Assembly: GCA_963826055.1 (NCBI GenBank)
Contig: CAWGVO010000009.1
Coordinates: 558,001-622,000 of the forward strand
Reading direction: 5' to 3'
Length of the DNA stretch: 64,000 nucleotides
Source of the DNA: JBBDMC01 sp963826055
Lineage (GTDB): Bacteria > Pseudomonadota > Alphaproteobacteria > Rhizobiales > Kaistiaceae
In this document: positions 1 through 10,532 of the stretch, piece by piece
How the letters are laid out: each line of letters starts with the position of its first letter
Numbering within the stretch: the stretch's first letter is position 1
Made by a program: the position numbers and the translations under genes
Notes under the pieces: model-generated
Database searches by the model: none
The model's input: only the letters and a program-made list of their open reading frames with translations
Told to the model about the DNA's origin: nothing

Positions 1-107
1 CGCTTTGGGCACAAGGGCGCGAAATCGCCGCCTGCGGCGCTTGTTTCTTTGACACGCTTGGGGAATGCGGGCATCCAGCGTACGACCGCCGCGGAGGCAA
101 ACTGTCT

Positions 108-1399
108 TTGTTCTACGATCTGGCCGTGTGGTGCATCTCGGCCGTCTATTACGCGCTCTTCACGCCGTTCGCCCGGCCGGACGAGGACCATTTCCGATGG
201 TTCCGTCGCCGCTTGCGCCCCGAGTTGCCTGCGCCTGGTCGCCGGCGACCGGTGTGGATCCACGGTGTCTCGCTTGGCGAGACCAAGGTGTCGGCCCTGC
301 TGGCCAGCGCCATCGCCGCGCGTGCTCCGGGGCTTCCCGTCGTCGTGTCATCGTCGACGCGCGCCGGATACGCGCGCGCCACCGCAATTCCCGGCATCGC
401 CGGCGCTTTCGTGCTGCCGATCGACACCCGCGCCGAGACGGAACGTGTGTTCGATCAGCTCGATCCGGCGGTTCTGGTGGTGATCGAGAGCGAGATGTGG
501 CCCAACCTTTTCCACGTCGCCGCCCGTCACGGTGTCCCCATCATCATTGCCAACGCGATCATGTCCGATCTTTCGTTCCGCCAGCGGCGTCGCCTGCCGG
601 CGCGCGTTTGTCGCGCCGCTCGACGCCGTCAAACGTGTCTTCGCGCAGGATGACCGAGTGCGCCGCCAGGTTCAGGGGCCTCGGCGTCCCCGCTCAGGCG
701 ATCGAGGTTTCGGGCAACCTCAAGCTGTCCGCCGGCAAGCCGCCGCGGCCGGAAGCGGCGGACGATGAGGCACGCGGCGAAACCATCGTCTTCGGCAGCA
801 TCCATCCCGATGAGGTACCGCGTCTCATGCCCGCCATCCGGCGGGTTCTGGCGGCCCGCGCCGGCGCGCGCGCCGTTCTGGTGCCGCGCCATCCGGCGAA
901 GTTCACCGAAGCCTCGGTGAGAGCGATGTGCGGTGCCGACGCGGTCTTTGTCTCCGACCTCGGCGCGCTCTCCTCGGCGCCGCGTCTGGCATGGGTCAAC
1001 GCCATCGGCGTGCTGAACGATCTCTACGCGCGCTCGCGGATAGGGGTGGTGTGCGGCACTTTCAACGGCGTCGGCGGACACGATCTCGCCGAACCGTTCC
1101 AGATGGGCGCGCTGGCGGTCTATGGCCCCGGGATCGGCCGTCAGGGTGCGATCCACGCCGCCCTTGTTGCCGCGCGCTGTTCGGTTCAGGTCGCCGGACC
1201 GGTGGAACTGGGCGAGACCCTTGTCACACTGCTTGCCGATCCCGAAGGCCTCCGCACCCGGATCGCCGCGTTTGGCGAGGCCGTCGCGGCCGCGCAGACC
1301 GGGCTCGACTCCGTCGCCGCGGCGATCCTCGACGCGGCGTCCGGCGAGCCCGCGCCGGGCGCCGCAGGCCGGATGCGCCGGAGCCAGCCGGTGGACTAG
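108..1399 (+). CDS. waaA: 3-deoxy-D-manno-octulosonic acid transferase (Kdo transferase), two frame breaks
   Basis: GT30 glycosyltransferase that adds Kdo from CMP-Kdo to the lipid A precursor at the cytoplasmic face of the inner membrane. About 430 codons, normal for the family. The N-terminal half shows the membrane-proximal start (FYDLAVWCISAVYYALF), the GVSLGETK motif near residue 48 that carries the probable catalytic Glu, and ESEMWPN near residue 128. The C-terminal half has the GNLK and FGSIH motifs and the GGHDLAEP nucleotide-binding stretch. The start is taken as TTG at 108 because GGAGG lies at 93-97. The frame moves by one base near 600 and again near 650, each fixed by removing a base. 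Its TAG shares the palindrome CTAG with the stop of the opposite gene. The 107 bases before it contain no gene I can assign. Confidence 0.9.
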
Positions 1400-2602
1400 C
1401 CCGACGTGCGGCGCCAGAAGGTCGATGCGGATCGAGCGGATGTCGGCGCCGGTGGCATCGCCCGGGAATGCCCGGCTCGATGATCAGGTAGTCGTTGCCG
1501 TCGCTGCTGGTGCGCTGGGTCGGCACCCGCCACAGCAGCGCGACATCGACGTAGTCGCTTGACAGGTTGGCGGTCTGCCAGTGGCTGATGGCAACCCCGC
1601 TCTGGTAGGCGAAGCGCATGTTGGCGGCGCCGCGGTCCTTCGACGCGCGGGCCGAGACGATCACGCGGACGTTGCGGCCGGCGAGCAGCGAGGCGACCCC
1701 CGGACCGATCGCCACCTTGGTGCCGGCCGATCCGTCGACGACGAGATGCGGGTGAAGCCGCCTTCGGCGTCGCTGTCGAGACGGACCGGGTTGTCGGGCG
1801 ACGAGCGGAAGATCGTCGGGTCGTGGCCGTCGAAGACGACGAACGACCGCTGGACGTCGAGCGCGGCCGTGGCGTTGCGCGCCGCCGTCGCCGCGTCGCT
1901 GACCTCGCGGTTGACGTCGATCGGCAGCGTCACGCCGGCATCGCCGCCGGGCAGCATGACGTAGACGAAGAAACCGATGAGGACGAGGGCGAGCGCCGCG
2001 ATCGTGCCGATGAGGAGGCGGACCTTGTCCTGCTCGCTGAGCCTGAGGCCGCGTCGCGCGCACGCCGGCCCCCGACCGGCGCTCGTGGCCGGGCAGGCCG
2101 GGGTCCGGCGACCACCGGTCGCCAAACCGTCGCCGCGGCTTTTCGTCCGCGCCGGCCTCGTCGTCGGCCGCGCCCGGCGGTGCCGGCGCCGGCTGGTAGC
2201 CGCGGTTGACCACCGCCGTGGCCGACGCCGGCGGCGCATCGAGAGTCCTCGGCGCCGTCGCGCGGCGGCATCGGCTGGTACGGCCGCTTGCCGTAGAAGG
2301 GCTCGTCCGTCCGGCCGGATCGTCTGTCCATCCGGCGACCATGCCGCCGTCGTCGTCGGGCGAGCGGCGGGACCTCGTCCCTCGGCGAACACGGCCGCCA
2401 GCTCCGCCTCGATGCGTTCGACCGTCGCGTCGAAGTCGTCGACGCGCCGGTCGATGTCGTCCGGCGCCAGCGCCGGCTGGTACGCCCACAACTGCCGGAT
2501 CATCGCCCGCCGCGCCTGCGCGTAGACCTCGTCGCGGGCGCCGGCGTCGCTGATGCCGCGGTCGATGATCGACTGCTTGAGGAGCGAGTAGAAGTCGTTC
2601 AC
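1396..2602 (-). CDS. hypothetical single-span membrane protein downstream of ppk2
   Basis: Function unknown. About 400 codons spread over three frames by several one-base breaks. The N-terminus (MNDFYSLLKQSIIDRG, then a basic helical region with VERIEAEL) looks like a short cytoplasmic helical domain. A long Pro/Ala/Arg-rich linker follows. One membrane segment lies near residue 190 (LLIGTIAALALVLIGFFVYV), followed by a periplasmic domain ending in NDYLIIEPGIPG and IRSIRID. Start ATG 2602 is 18 bases after the ppk2 stop, so the two are probably co-transcribed. The end is inferred: one more single-base correction leads to a TAG at 1398-1396 inside the CTAG used by waaA. I recognise the general layout from Hyphomicrobiales genomes but not a named family. 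Confidence 0.65.
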
Positions 2603-2620
2603 GGGCAGGCGCGCTCTCCT

Positions 2621-3569
2621 TCAGTGGCGGAGCAATTCGGGTCCGCCGAGGATTTTGGGATCGGGGCGCCCGACCGCGTCGCGGTCCTTGCCGGGATAGT
2701 CGAAAGCGGCGAGCACGTGGCGGATGATGGCGAGCCGCAAGCGGTGCTTGTCGTTGCCGTGAACGATCGTCCACGGCGTCTGCGGCCGATGGGTCGCCTT
2801 GAGCGTTGCGTCGCGCGCCCGCGTGTAGACGTCCCATTTGGTCATCGCGGCCATATCGATCGGCGACAGCTTCCATATTTTCAACGGGTCGTGGCGCCGG
2901 TCGTGGAAACGCTTGAGCTGCATTTCCCGCCCGATGTCGATCCAGAACTTGAAGAAGACGATGCCTTCGTCGACCAGCATCTTTTCGAAGCCGGGCGCCT
3001 GCTTGAGAAAGACGCGCCGCTCGGCCGCCGTGCAGAAGCCCATCACCGGCTCGACGCCGCCGCGGTTGTACCAGGAGCGGTCGAACAGCACCAATTCGCC
3101 GGCCGTCGGCAGGTGGGCGACGTAGCGCTGGAAGTACCACTCGCCCCGCTCGCGCTCGGTCGGCTTGGGCAGCGCCACCGTGCGCGCCGTGCGCGGGTTC
3201 ATGTACTGGCGCATGGCGAAGATCGAGCCGCCCTTGCCGGCGGCGTCGCGTCCCTCGAAGAGCGCGACCACGCGCCGCCCGGTGTCGTTGAGGTGGCGCT
3301 GCAGCTTGACCAGCTCGACCTGCAGGCGGGTGAGCTGGTCCTCGTAGTCCTTGCCCTTGAGCTCGTCGTCGTAGGGATAGTGGCCCGATTGCAGCGCCCG
3401 CTCGCTTGACCCAGTCGGGCAGCACCGGGTCGTCGAGATTGAAGGTGCCGTTGGCGGTGACCACCACCGGCGCCGCCTCGTCGGGCACGAGGACGGCGGC
3501 GACGGCGTCCGCGGCCGACGGTTTGTCGTGCCCCTTCTTCTTGTGCTTGTTCTTGCCGTGCTTGGCCAA
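2621..3569 (-). CDS. ppk2: polyphosphate kinase 2
   Basis: PPK2-family enzyme moving phosphate between polyphosphate and nucleoside diphosphates or monophosphates in the cytoplasm. About 316 codons. The core shows the Walker A loop GRDAAGKGG, the lid-region arginines, and the Walker B stretch FDRSWYNRGGVEPVMGF. The C-terminal half has KFWIDIGREMQLKRFHDR and the HGNDKHRLRL region typical of PPK2. The N-terminus is lysine-rich (KHGKNKHKKKGH). The start is taken as TTG at 3569, with AGGA about ten bases upstream; no ATG fits in this frame. One single-base break lies near 3390. It is divergent from phoR across 154 bp, which puts polyphosphate metabolism beside the phosphate regulon. I saw no clear Pho box on its side. 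Confidence 0.9.
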
Positions 3570-3723
3570 GAAATCGAGTCCTGTCTCGCGTCGCCCCGGC
3601 GAATGGCTTGCCGCCGGCGCCGCCGACGACCTTATATCGTCCAACCCCGATTCCCGACACCATGCCGATATCGGGGCGACAATGCGGCGTGGCGGCGCCC
3701 TCGTCCGGAGGCGACGAGCGAGG

Positions 3724-5067
3724 ATGGCAACCAGCACCGGCGACGATCCCGTTCGCAGTTCCGTGTCCCGTTTTGCGACGGCTTTGGTTAACGGCCGCTG
3801 GCTGCTGGTGGCGGCCGCGGTCGTCCTCGGCCTTCTTCTATGCGGCCGGCGCGGTCACCGCCGGCGCCGCGGTCGGCGCTGCTGGCGCTGGCCGCGCTCG
3901 CGCTCGGCCTGCAGCCGCTGCGCCTACGGCGACGACCGGCTGGCGCGGCGCGCCACGCCCGCGTCTGCCGCGTGGCTGGAGCCGGGGCTGAGGCTCTTCG
4001 CCGAGGCGCTGCCCGATCCCTGCTTCATCCTCGACCGCCGCGGCGTCGTGCGCTACGCCAACCGTCGCGCGACGTCCTATTTCCCGATCAGGATCGGCGA
4101 CGCGCTGACCTTTCGCCTGCGGGTGCCCGATCTGCTCGCCGCCTTCGACGCCGTCGCCAAGGGCGGGCCGCCCGCAGCGCGTCGAGTTCGTCGAGCGCGT
4201 GCCGACCGAGCGCTGGTTCGACGCCTGGTTCGCCCGCCTCGACCTCGACGGCGAGCAGCCGGGCGAATTCGTTCTCCTCATCCTCGACGACATGACCGAG
4301 CGGCGGCGCAGCGAGCGCGTGCGCGTCGACTTCGTCGCCAACGCCAGCCACGAATTGAGGACGCCGCTGGCCTCGCTCGCCGGCTTCATCGAAACGCTGC
4401 GCGGGCCCGCGCGCGAGGACGCCGACGCCCGCGAGCGTTTCCTCGCCATCATGCACGAGCAGGCCGACCGCATGGCCCGGCTGGTCGACGACCTCCTGTC
4501 GCTGTCGCGCATCGAGATGAAGGAGCACGTGCGGCCCACCGATCGCGTCGACCTCGTCCCGACCGTGCGCCACGTCGTCGATTCGCTCGAGCCGCTCGCC
4601 CGCGATCTCGGCGTCACTCTCGAGGCCAAGCTGCCGACGGAGCCGGCGCCGGTTGTCGGCGATCGCGACGAGCTGATCCAGGTCTTCGAGAACCTGATCG
4701 AGAACGCCTGCAAGTACGGCCAGTCCGGCAAGCGGGTGCTGGTCACGCGTGACGCCGGCGACGCGAGGGCGGCGGCCCGTCGGTGTCGGTGCGCGACTTC
4801 GGTCCGGGCATCGCCGCCGACCATCTGCCCCGCCTGACCGAACGCTTCTACCGGGTCGACGTCGAAGCCAGCCGCCAGCATCGCGGCACCGGCCTCGGGC
4901 TCGCCATCGTCAAGCACATCCTCGCCCGCCATCAGGCCCGCATGAAGGTCGAGAGCACGCTTGGCGAGGGTGCCGCCTTCACCGTCGTTTTTCCACAGGC
5001 GACGGTCGAGGCCGGATCCGGCGCCGGGCAGGAAAGCCAATCAGAACAGCGCATTAGGGTGTCATAG
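3724..5067 (+). CDS. phoR: phosphate regulon sensor histidine kinase, frame-broken
   Basis: Membrane histidine kinase that phosphorylates and dephosphorylates PhoB. About 448 codons. Two hydrophobic stretches near the start (WLLVAAAVVLGLL and LLALAALALGL) anchor it. A PAS-like region follows (PDPCFILDRRGVVRYAN). The H-box is NASHELRTPLASL, near residue 208, with the phospho-accepting His. The N-box is NLIENACKYG, and the G-boxes are DFGPGIA and GTGLGLAIV. At least five one-base breaks occur, dense in the membrane region (3830-3910) and again near 4180 and 4770. Start ATG 3724 lies 13 bases after GGAGG at 3706. It precedes pstS in the standard alphaproteobacterial order, and its stop codon lies inside the Pho box that controls pstS. 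Confidence 0.9.
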
Positions 5068-5088
5068 AACTGTCAATCGCGATGTCAT
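5060..5088 (+). promoter_or_regulatory. Pho box upstream of pstS
   Basis: TGTCAT at 5060-5065 and TGTCAA at 5071-5076 form direct repeats 11 bp apart, with a C before the second, matching the CTGTCAT-N4-CTGTCAT PhoB-box plan. A third TGTCAT lies at 5083-5088. The site overlaps the phoR stop codon (5065-5067) and lies about 100 bp before the pstS start, where a PhoB-activated promoter is expected. PhoB itself is encoded at 9840-10532. Confidence 0.8.
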
Positions 5089-5185
5089 AGGACATTCGCC
5101 GGGCCCGGCTAGCTTGCCGGTCGCGCGGGCCGGATGGACCGTCCGCGCGTTCAGTTCCCGCAGCACCCAAAACAGGAGAGGCCAG

Positions 5186-6239
5186 GTGAAAACAATCAAC
5201 CTCGCCATCGCGGCCGGCCTTGCCGCCGCCACACTGTCAGTTTCCGTAGCCAGCGCCGCCGACATCACCGGCGCCGGCGCCACGTTCCCCTATCCGATCT
5301 ACTCCAAATGGGCCGACGCCTATAAGACCAAGACCGGCATCGGCCTGAACTACCAGTCGATCGGCTCGGGCGGTGGCATCAAGCAGATCGAGGAAAAGAC
5401 CGTCACCTTCGGCGCCACCGACAAGCCGCTCGATCCGGCCGAGCTCGACAAGTTCGGGCTGGCGCAGTGGCCGATGGTCATGGGCGGCATCGTTCCGGTG
5501 GTCAATCTCGAAGGCATCAAGCCGGGCGAGCTGATCATCGACGGCCCGACGCTCGCCGACATCTTCATGGGCAAGATCACCAAGTGGAATGACCCCGCCC
5601 TCGCGAAGCTCAACCCGAACGCCAAGCTTCCGTCGTCGGCGATCGCCGTCGTCCACCGTTCGGACGGGTCGGGCACGACCTTCAACTTCACCTACTATCT
5701 GGCCGACGTCAGCGCCGGCTGGAAGTCCGACGTCGGCGTCAACACCTCGGTCGAGTGGCCGGTCGGCATCGGCGCCAAGGGTAACGAAGGCGTCGCCAAC
5801 AACGTCCAGAACACCAAGGGCTCGATCGGCTACGTCGAGTACGCCTACGCCGTGCAGAACAAGATGACCTACACCGGCATGATGAACAAGGACGGCAAGG
5901 CCGTTCAGCCGACCGCCGAGGCGTTCTCGGCCGCCGCCGCCAACGCCGACTGGAAGGGCACCCCGGGCTACTCCGTGATCCTCGCCAACCAGCCCGGCGC
6001 CGACGACGTGGCCGATGACGGCTGCCACGTTCATCCTGATGTACAAGAAGCCGGCCAACGACGCCGCCTCCGCCGAGGCCCTCAAGTTCTTCGCCTGGGC
6101 CTACGCCAACGGCGACGACATGGCCAAGGAACTCATCTACATCCCGATGCCCGACAGCGTCGTCAAGGATGTGGAGGCGATGTGGGCCAGTGACATCGTC
6201 GGGTCCGACGGCAAGCCGATCTTCGACGGGGCCATGTAA
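5186..6239 (+). CDS. pstS: phosphate ABC transporter periplasmic binding protein
   Basis: Periplasmic high-affinity phosphate receptor for PstCAB. About 351 codons. A Sec signal peptide (IAAGLAAATLSVSVASA) is followed by the mature start ADITGAGATFPYPIYSKW, typical of PstS. Phosphate-contact motifs are visible: GSGGGIKQI, FGATDKPL and HRSDGSGTTFNF. The start is GTG at 5186, chosen for AGGAG at 5174-5178 and the signal peptide. One extra base near 6008 breaks the frame; the remainder (MTAATFILMYKK to the stop at 6239) continues normally. The gene lies under the Pho box and is separated from pstC by hairpins, which fits higher expression of the binding protein than of the membrane parts. Confidence 0.95.
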
Positions 6240-6269
6240 CGGCTCCGCGCTAAGACCCGCATTCGGCGC

Positions 6270-6320
6270 GTGGGCGCCGGCCCGCCAGGGCGGGCGCCCA
6301 CCACGCCGACCGGCGTTTCT
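6270..6320 (+). terminator. hairpins between pstS and pstC, probable partial terminator
   Basis: GTGGGCGCC at 6270-6278 pairs perfectly with GGCGCCCAC at 6293-6301. A second small hairpin, ACGCC (6303-6307) with GGCGT (6312-6316), is followed by TTCT. There is no long T-run, so this is more likely an RNA-stabilising or partially terminating element that lowers pstCAB relative to pstS than a full stop. Confidence 0.5.
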
Positions 6321-6402
6321 CAGACATTCGTGAACAACAGCCCACCGCGGCCGGCACTATTGGCGTTGGGTCATCTGGGGTAGATAACGGCCGGAGATTC
6401 GT

Positions 6403-7404
6403 ATGACCGAGGTGGCCGAGGTGGCGTTGGGCGGCGCAGGCGAACTCAGCGTGGACGCAAGCCGGCAGAAGGCGCTCCGCCGGTTCATGGTGGCCGAGAC
6501 GACGTTTCGGACCGCGACCCTTTCAGCCGCTGTTCTTGTTCTCATTCTGCTCTGCGGCGTCATTCTTTCGTTGTTCATCGGCTCGCTTCCGGCGTTCCGC
6601 ACGTTCGGCATCGGGTTCCTGACCACCCAGTCGTGGAATCCGGTCACCGAGAAATTCGGCGCCATCGCGCCGATCTACGGCACCGTCGTCACGTCGCTGA
6701 TCGCCATGGTGATCGGCATACCGGTCTCTTTCGGCATCGCCATCTTCCTCACCGAACTGTGCCCGTATCCGCTGCGCCGGCCGATCGGCATCGCCATCGA
6801 GCTTCTCGCCGGCATCCCCTCGATCATCTACGGCATCTGGGGCCTGTTCGTGTTCGCGCCCTTTCTTCAGGCGACCCTGCAGCCGTTCCTGATCAACACC
6901 TTCGCCAACGTCCCGGTGCTCAACAATCTGTTCGCCGGACCGCCCTACGGCATCGGCGTCTTCACCGCCGGGCTCATTCTGGCGATCATGGTTCTGCCGT
7001 TCATCACCGCCATCACCCGCGACGTCTTCCTGACCGTTCCGCCAGTGCTCAAGGAGGCGGCCTACGGCGTCGGCTGCACCACCTGGGAGGTGGTGCGGCG
7101 GGTGGTGCTGCCCTATGCCCGCGTCGGCGTCGTCGGCGGCGTCATGCTCGGCCTCGGCCGCGCCCTTGGTGAAACGATGGCGGTGACCTTCGTCATCGGC
7201 AACGCCCACCGCATATCGGCGTCGATCCTGGCGCCCGGCACCACGATTTCGGCGGCCATCGCCAACGAATTCACCGAGGCCGTCGGCGAAATCTACACCT
7301 CGTCCCTGGTCGCCATCGGCCTCATTCTGTTCGTCATCACCTTCGTGGTGCTCGCCGCCGCCCGCCTGATGCTGAGGCGGATCGAAGCGGGGCTCGGCAC
7401 ATGA
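6403..7404 (+). CDS. pstC: phosphate ABC transporter permease PstC
   Basis: Inner-membrane subunit of the PstSCAB phosphate importer. 333 residues, unbroken. About six membrane segments are visible, including LSAAVLVLILLCGVILSLFIG, IAMVIGIPVSFGIAIFLTEL and AGLILAIMVLPFITAI. The cytoplasmic EAA-like loop that docks on PstB is KEAAYGVGCTTWEVVRRVVLP. A PstC-type insertion lies between the first and second segments (FLTTQSWNP). Start ATG 6403 has GGAG at 6393-6396. The stop overlaps the pstA start by four bases (ATGA), indicating translational coupling. Confidence 0.95.
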   Translation: MTEVAEVALGGAGELSVDASRQKALRRFMVAETTFRTATLSAAVLVLILLCGVILSLFIGSLPAFRTFGIGFLTTQSWNPVTEKFGAIAPIYGTVVTSLIAMVIGIPVSFGIAIFLTELCPYPLRRPIGIAIELLAGIPSIIYGIWGLFVFAPFLQATLQPFLINTFANVPVLNNLFAGPPYGIGVFTAGLILAIMVLPFITAITRDVFLTVPPVLKEAAYGVGCTTWEVVRRVVLPYARVGVVGGVMLGLGRALGETMAVTFVIGNAHRISASILAPGTTISAAIANEFTEAVGEIYTSSLVAIGLILFVITFVVLAAARLMLRRIEAGLGT

Positions 7405-8253
7405 AATCGATGGCGCGCTACAACCGCCGCCGGCGGCGCAGCACGATCACGATGGCGCTGTCCGTCGCGGCGACCGCGTTCGGTGCTTCCTGGCTGGTGG
7501 CGATTCTCTTCACGCTCTTGTGGAACGGCGTCGCCGGCTTGTCGCTGTCGGTGTTCACGCACGATGACGCCGCCCCCGGGCAGCGCCGGCGGCCTTGCCA
7601 ACGCCATCGTCGGCAGCCTCATCCTCACCGTCTTCGGCGTCGTCATCGGCACGCCGATCGGCATTCTCGCCGGCACCTATATGGCCGAGTACGGGCGCTA
7701 TTCGTACCTCACCAGCATCGTGCGCTTCGTCAACGACATCCTGCTGTCGGCGCCGTCGATCGTCATCGGCCTGTTCGTCTACGAGATCACCGTGGCCCGC
7801 GTCGGCCATTTCTCCGCCTGGGCCGGCGGCATCGCGCTCGCCATTCTGGTCATACCGGTCGTCATTCGCTCGACCGAGGACATGCTGCTGCTGGTTCCCG
7901 ACACCCTGCGCGAGGCGGCCGCCGGCCTCGGCTCGCCGCGGTGGAAGATCATCAAGGACGTGGGCTATCGCGCCGCCCGCGCCGGCATCATCACCGGCAT
8001 CCTGCTGGCGATCGCCCGCATCACCGGCGAGACGGCGCCGCTGCTGTTCACCGCCCTCAACAACCAGTTCTGGAGCCTCAACCTCAACGCGCCCATGGCG
8101 AGCCTGCCGGTGACCATTTTCCAGTTCGCCCTGTCGCCGTACGACGACTGGCAGCAACTCGCCTGGACGGGAGCGCTGATCGTGACCTTCGCCGTGCTGA
8201 CGCTGAACGTCGTGGCGCGCTATCTTTCGAGCATCGGACAGCATCATGAATGA
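7401..8253 (+). CDS. pstA: phosphate ABC transporter permease PstA, one frame break
   Basis: Second membrane subunit of the phosphate importer. About 284 codons. The basic N-terminus (YNRRRRRSTI) is followed by a first membrane helix, then GGLANAIVGSLILTVFGVVIG. The PstB-docking loop is REAAAGLGSPRWKIIKDV. The C-terminal end shows ARITGETAPLLFTALNN, a hallmark of PstA. The start ATG overlaps the pstC stop. One extra base near 7565, in the C-run of the periplasmic loop, moves the frame. The end overlaps the pstB start at 8246. Confidence 0.93.
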
Positions 8254-9065
8254 CGTGAGCCCCACTGTCGCGCCTCCGGTCCCTGCAGTCGGCAGCGACC
8301 GCGGAACGGCCAGACGCGAAAATGCCGGTCCGCGACCTGCGTTTCTACTACGGCGACACACTCGCGCTGAAATCGATCAACCTGTCGTTGATGGCCAACC
8401 GGGTGACCGCCTTCATCGGCCCGTCGGGTTGCGGCAAGTCGACGTTGCTGCGCGTTCTCAACCGCATGTACGACCTCTATCCCAACCAGCGCGCCGAGGG
8501 CGAGGTGCTGCTCGACGGCGACAACATCCTGTCGCCGTCCCAGGACGTCAACCTGCTGCGCTCCAAGGTCGGCATGGTGTTCCAGAAGCCGACGCCGTTC
8601 CCGATGACCATCTTCGACAACATCGCCTTCGGCATCCAGCTCTACGAACGGCCGTCGCGCTCCGAACTCGCCGACCGCGTCGAGGCGGCGCTGACCAAGG
8701 CGGCGCTGTGGGACGAGGTCAAGGACAAGCTGAAGGCGAGCGGCCTCAGCCTTTCCGGCGGCCAGCAGCAGCGGCTTTGCATCGCCCGCACCGTCGCCGT
8801 CCAGCCGGAGGTGGTGCTCCTCGACGAGCCGGCCTCCGCCCTCGATCCGATCTCGACCTCCAAGATCGAGGAACTGATCGACGAGTTGAAGCACGAGTAC
8901 ACGATCGCCATCGTCACCCACAACATGCAGCAGGCCGCGCGCGTATCCGACCAGACCGCGTTCATGTATCTCGGCGAACTGGTCGAGTTCGACGAAACCA
9001 ACAAGATCTTCACCGCGCCCTCCGACCGGCGTACCCAGGAATACATCACCGGCCGCTTCGGCTGA
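8246..9065 (+). CDS. pstB: phosphate ABC transporter ATP-binding protein
   Basis: Cytoplasmic ATPase that drives phosphate import. About 273 codons. Walker A is GPSGCGKST, the Q-loop is MVFQKPTPFPM, the signature is LSGGQQQRLCIAR, Walker B is VVLLDEPASALDP and the H-switch is VTHNMQQA. The core begins at VRDLRFYYGDTLALK. The ATG at 8246 overlaps the pstA stop and opens a 25-residue leader that reaches the core after one single-base correction near 8280. An internal ATG at 8322 could serve as a shorter start. The long leader fits other alphaproteobacterial PstB proteins. Confidence 0.93.
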
Positions 9066-9093
9066 GCGCCACACCCACGGACGAGCTGATCCG

Positions 9094-9826
9094 ATGAGCC
9101 CGATGACCGAACACACCGTCCGCGCCTACGACGACGAACTCAACGACCTGTCGCAGAAGATCGCCGAGATGGGCGGCCTTGCCGAGCAGAACGTCGCCGA
9201 ATTCAGTCCGCGCCCTGGTCGGCCGCGACGCCGGCGCGGCGCACCGCATCATCGCCGCCGACGAGCGCATCGACAAACTGCAGCAGCAGGTCGAGGAGGC
9301 CGCGATCCACATGATCGCCCGCCGCCAGCCGATGGCGCAGGACCTGCGCGAGATCATGGCGGCGATCCACATCGCCAACGACCTCGAGCGCGTGGGCGAT
9401 CTCGCCAAGAACACCGCCAAGCGGGTGATCGCCATCGAGGGTAATTTCGGTGCCCAGCGGCTGGTCGCGGGCGTCGACCACATCGCGGAGCTGAGCCTGA
9501 CCCAGCTCAAGAACGTGCTCGACGCCTTCGCCAGCCGCGACCTTGCCGCTGCCCTCGCCGTCTGGGAGCGCGACGACGAGATCGACGCGATGTACACCTC
9601 GCTGTTCCGCGAGCTGCTGACCTACATGATGGAAGACCCGCGCAACATCACGTTCTGCACCCATCTCCTGTTCTGCGCCAAGAACATCGAGCGCATCGGC
9701 GACCACGCCACCAACATCGCCGAGACCATCGCCTATCTGGTCACCGGCAAGCCGCTGACCGACGAGCGGCCCAAGAAGGACACCTCCAGTCTGACGTCGG
9801 TGGACTTCAAGGAGTCGGACGACTGA
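9094..9826 (+). CDS. phoU: phosphate signalling complex protein PhoU, one frame break
   Basis: Cytoplasmic helical protein that links Pst transporter state to PhoR and lowers PhoB activation when phosphate is plentiful. About 244 codons. It contains two PhoU three-helix repeats, each with the metal-cluster motif: DLERVGDLAKNTAKR near residue 95 and NIERIGDHATNIAE near residue 195. The frame shifts by one base near 9205, just after NVAE. Start ATG 9094 was chosen over the ATG at 9100 only because it is longer; both are in frame. phoB follows after 13 bases. Confidence 0.93.
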
Positions 9827-9839
9827 CGGGCCGCCCGCG

Positions 9840-10532
9840 ATGACGCCAAAAGTGATGATCGTCGAGGACGAGAAGCCGCTCTCGCTGATGCTGCGTTACA
9901 ATCTCGAGGCGGAGGGCTACGCCGTCGACACGGTCGAGCGCGGCGACGACGCCGAGGTGCGCCTGCGCGAGAGCGTCCCCGATCTCCTGCTGCTCGACTG
10001 GATGCTGCCCGGCATTTCCGGCATCGAGCTTTGTCGCCGGCTGCGCACGCGCGAGGCGACCCGCGCGCTGCCGATCATCATGTTGACCGCGCGCGGCGAG
10101 GAGTCCGAACGGATCCGCGGCCTCGCCACCGGCGCCGACGACTACGTCGTCAAGCCGTTCTCGGTCGCCGAGCTGATGGCCCGGGTGCGGGCGATCCTTC
10201 GCCGCTCCAGGCCGGAGCTGATCGCCACCGTGCTCAAGGGCGGCGACATCGAGTTGGACCGCGAGACCCATCGCGTCCGCCGCAGCAATCGCGAACTGCA
10301 CCTCGGGCCGACCGAGTTCCGCCTGCTCGAGTTTCTCATGCAGAGCCCCGGCCGGGTTTTTTCCCGCGCCCAGTTGCTCGATGCCGTATGGGGGCGTGAC
10401 GTCTTCGTCGACGAGCGCACCGTCGACGTCCACGTCGGCCGGCTCAGGAAGGCGCTCGGCCGCGGCCGCGACCCGATCCGCACCGTGCGCGGCTCCGGCT
10501 ACTCCTTCGACGAAAGCTTCGTCGCCGCCTAG
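9840..10532 (+). CDS. phoB: phosphate regulon response regulator PhoB
   Basis: OmpR-family transcription factor that activates the Pho regulon by binding Pho boxes. 230 residues, unbroken. The receiver domain covers about 4-120, with the acidic pocket E9-D10, the phospho-acceptor D53 in LLDWMLPG, T in IMLTARG and K near 105 in VVKPFS. The winged-helix DNA-binding domain covers about 130-228, with EFRLLEFLMQSPGRVFSR and the recognition helix region DERTVDVHVGRLRKAL. Last gene of the pst operon. Its TAG (10530-10532) shares CTAG with the opposing gcrA stop. Confidence 0.95.
   Translation: MTPKVMIVEDEKPLSLMLRYNLEAEGYAVDTVERGDDAEVRLRESVPDLLLLDWMLPGISGIELCRRLRTREATRALPIIMLTARGEESERIRGLATGADDYVVKPFSVAELMARVRAILRRSRPELIATVLKGGDIELDRETHRVRRSNRELHLGPTEFRLLEFLMQSPGRVFSRAQLLDAVWGRDVFVDERTVDVHVGRLRKALGRGRDPIRTVRGSGYSFDESFVAA

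Noticed and set aside
3570..3723. Pho box between ppk2 and phoR
   Set aside because: Only an isolated CTGTC was found; no second half-site at 11-bp spacing.
1224..3737. 837-codon minus-strand ORF across ppk2 and the hypothetical gene
   Set aside because: It is a frame composite: only its start and some middle blocks match PPK2 or the membrane protein; the rest is Arg/Pro-rich shadow sequence.
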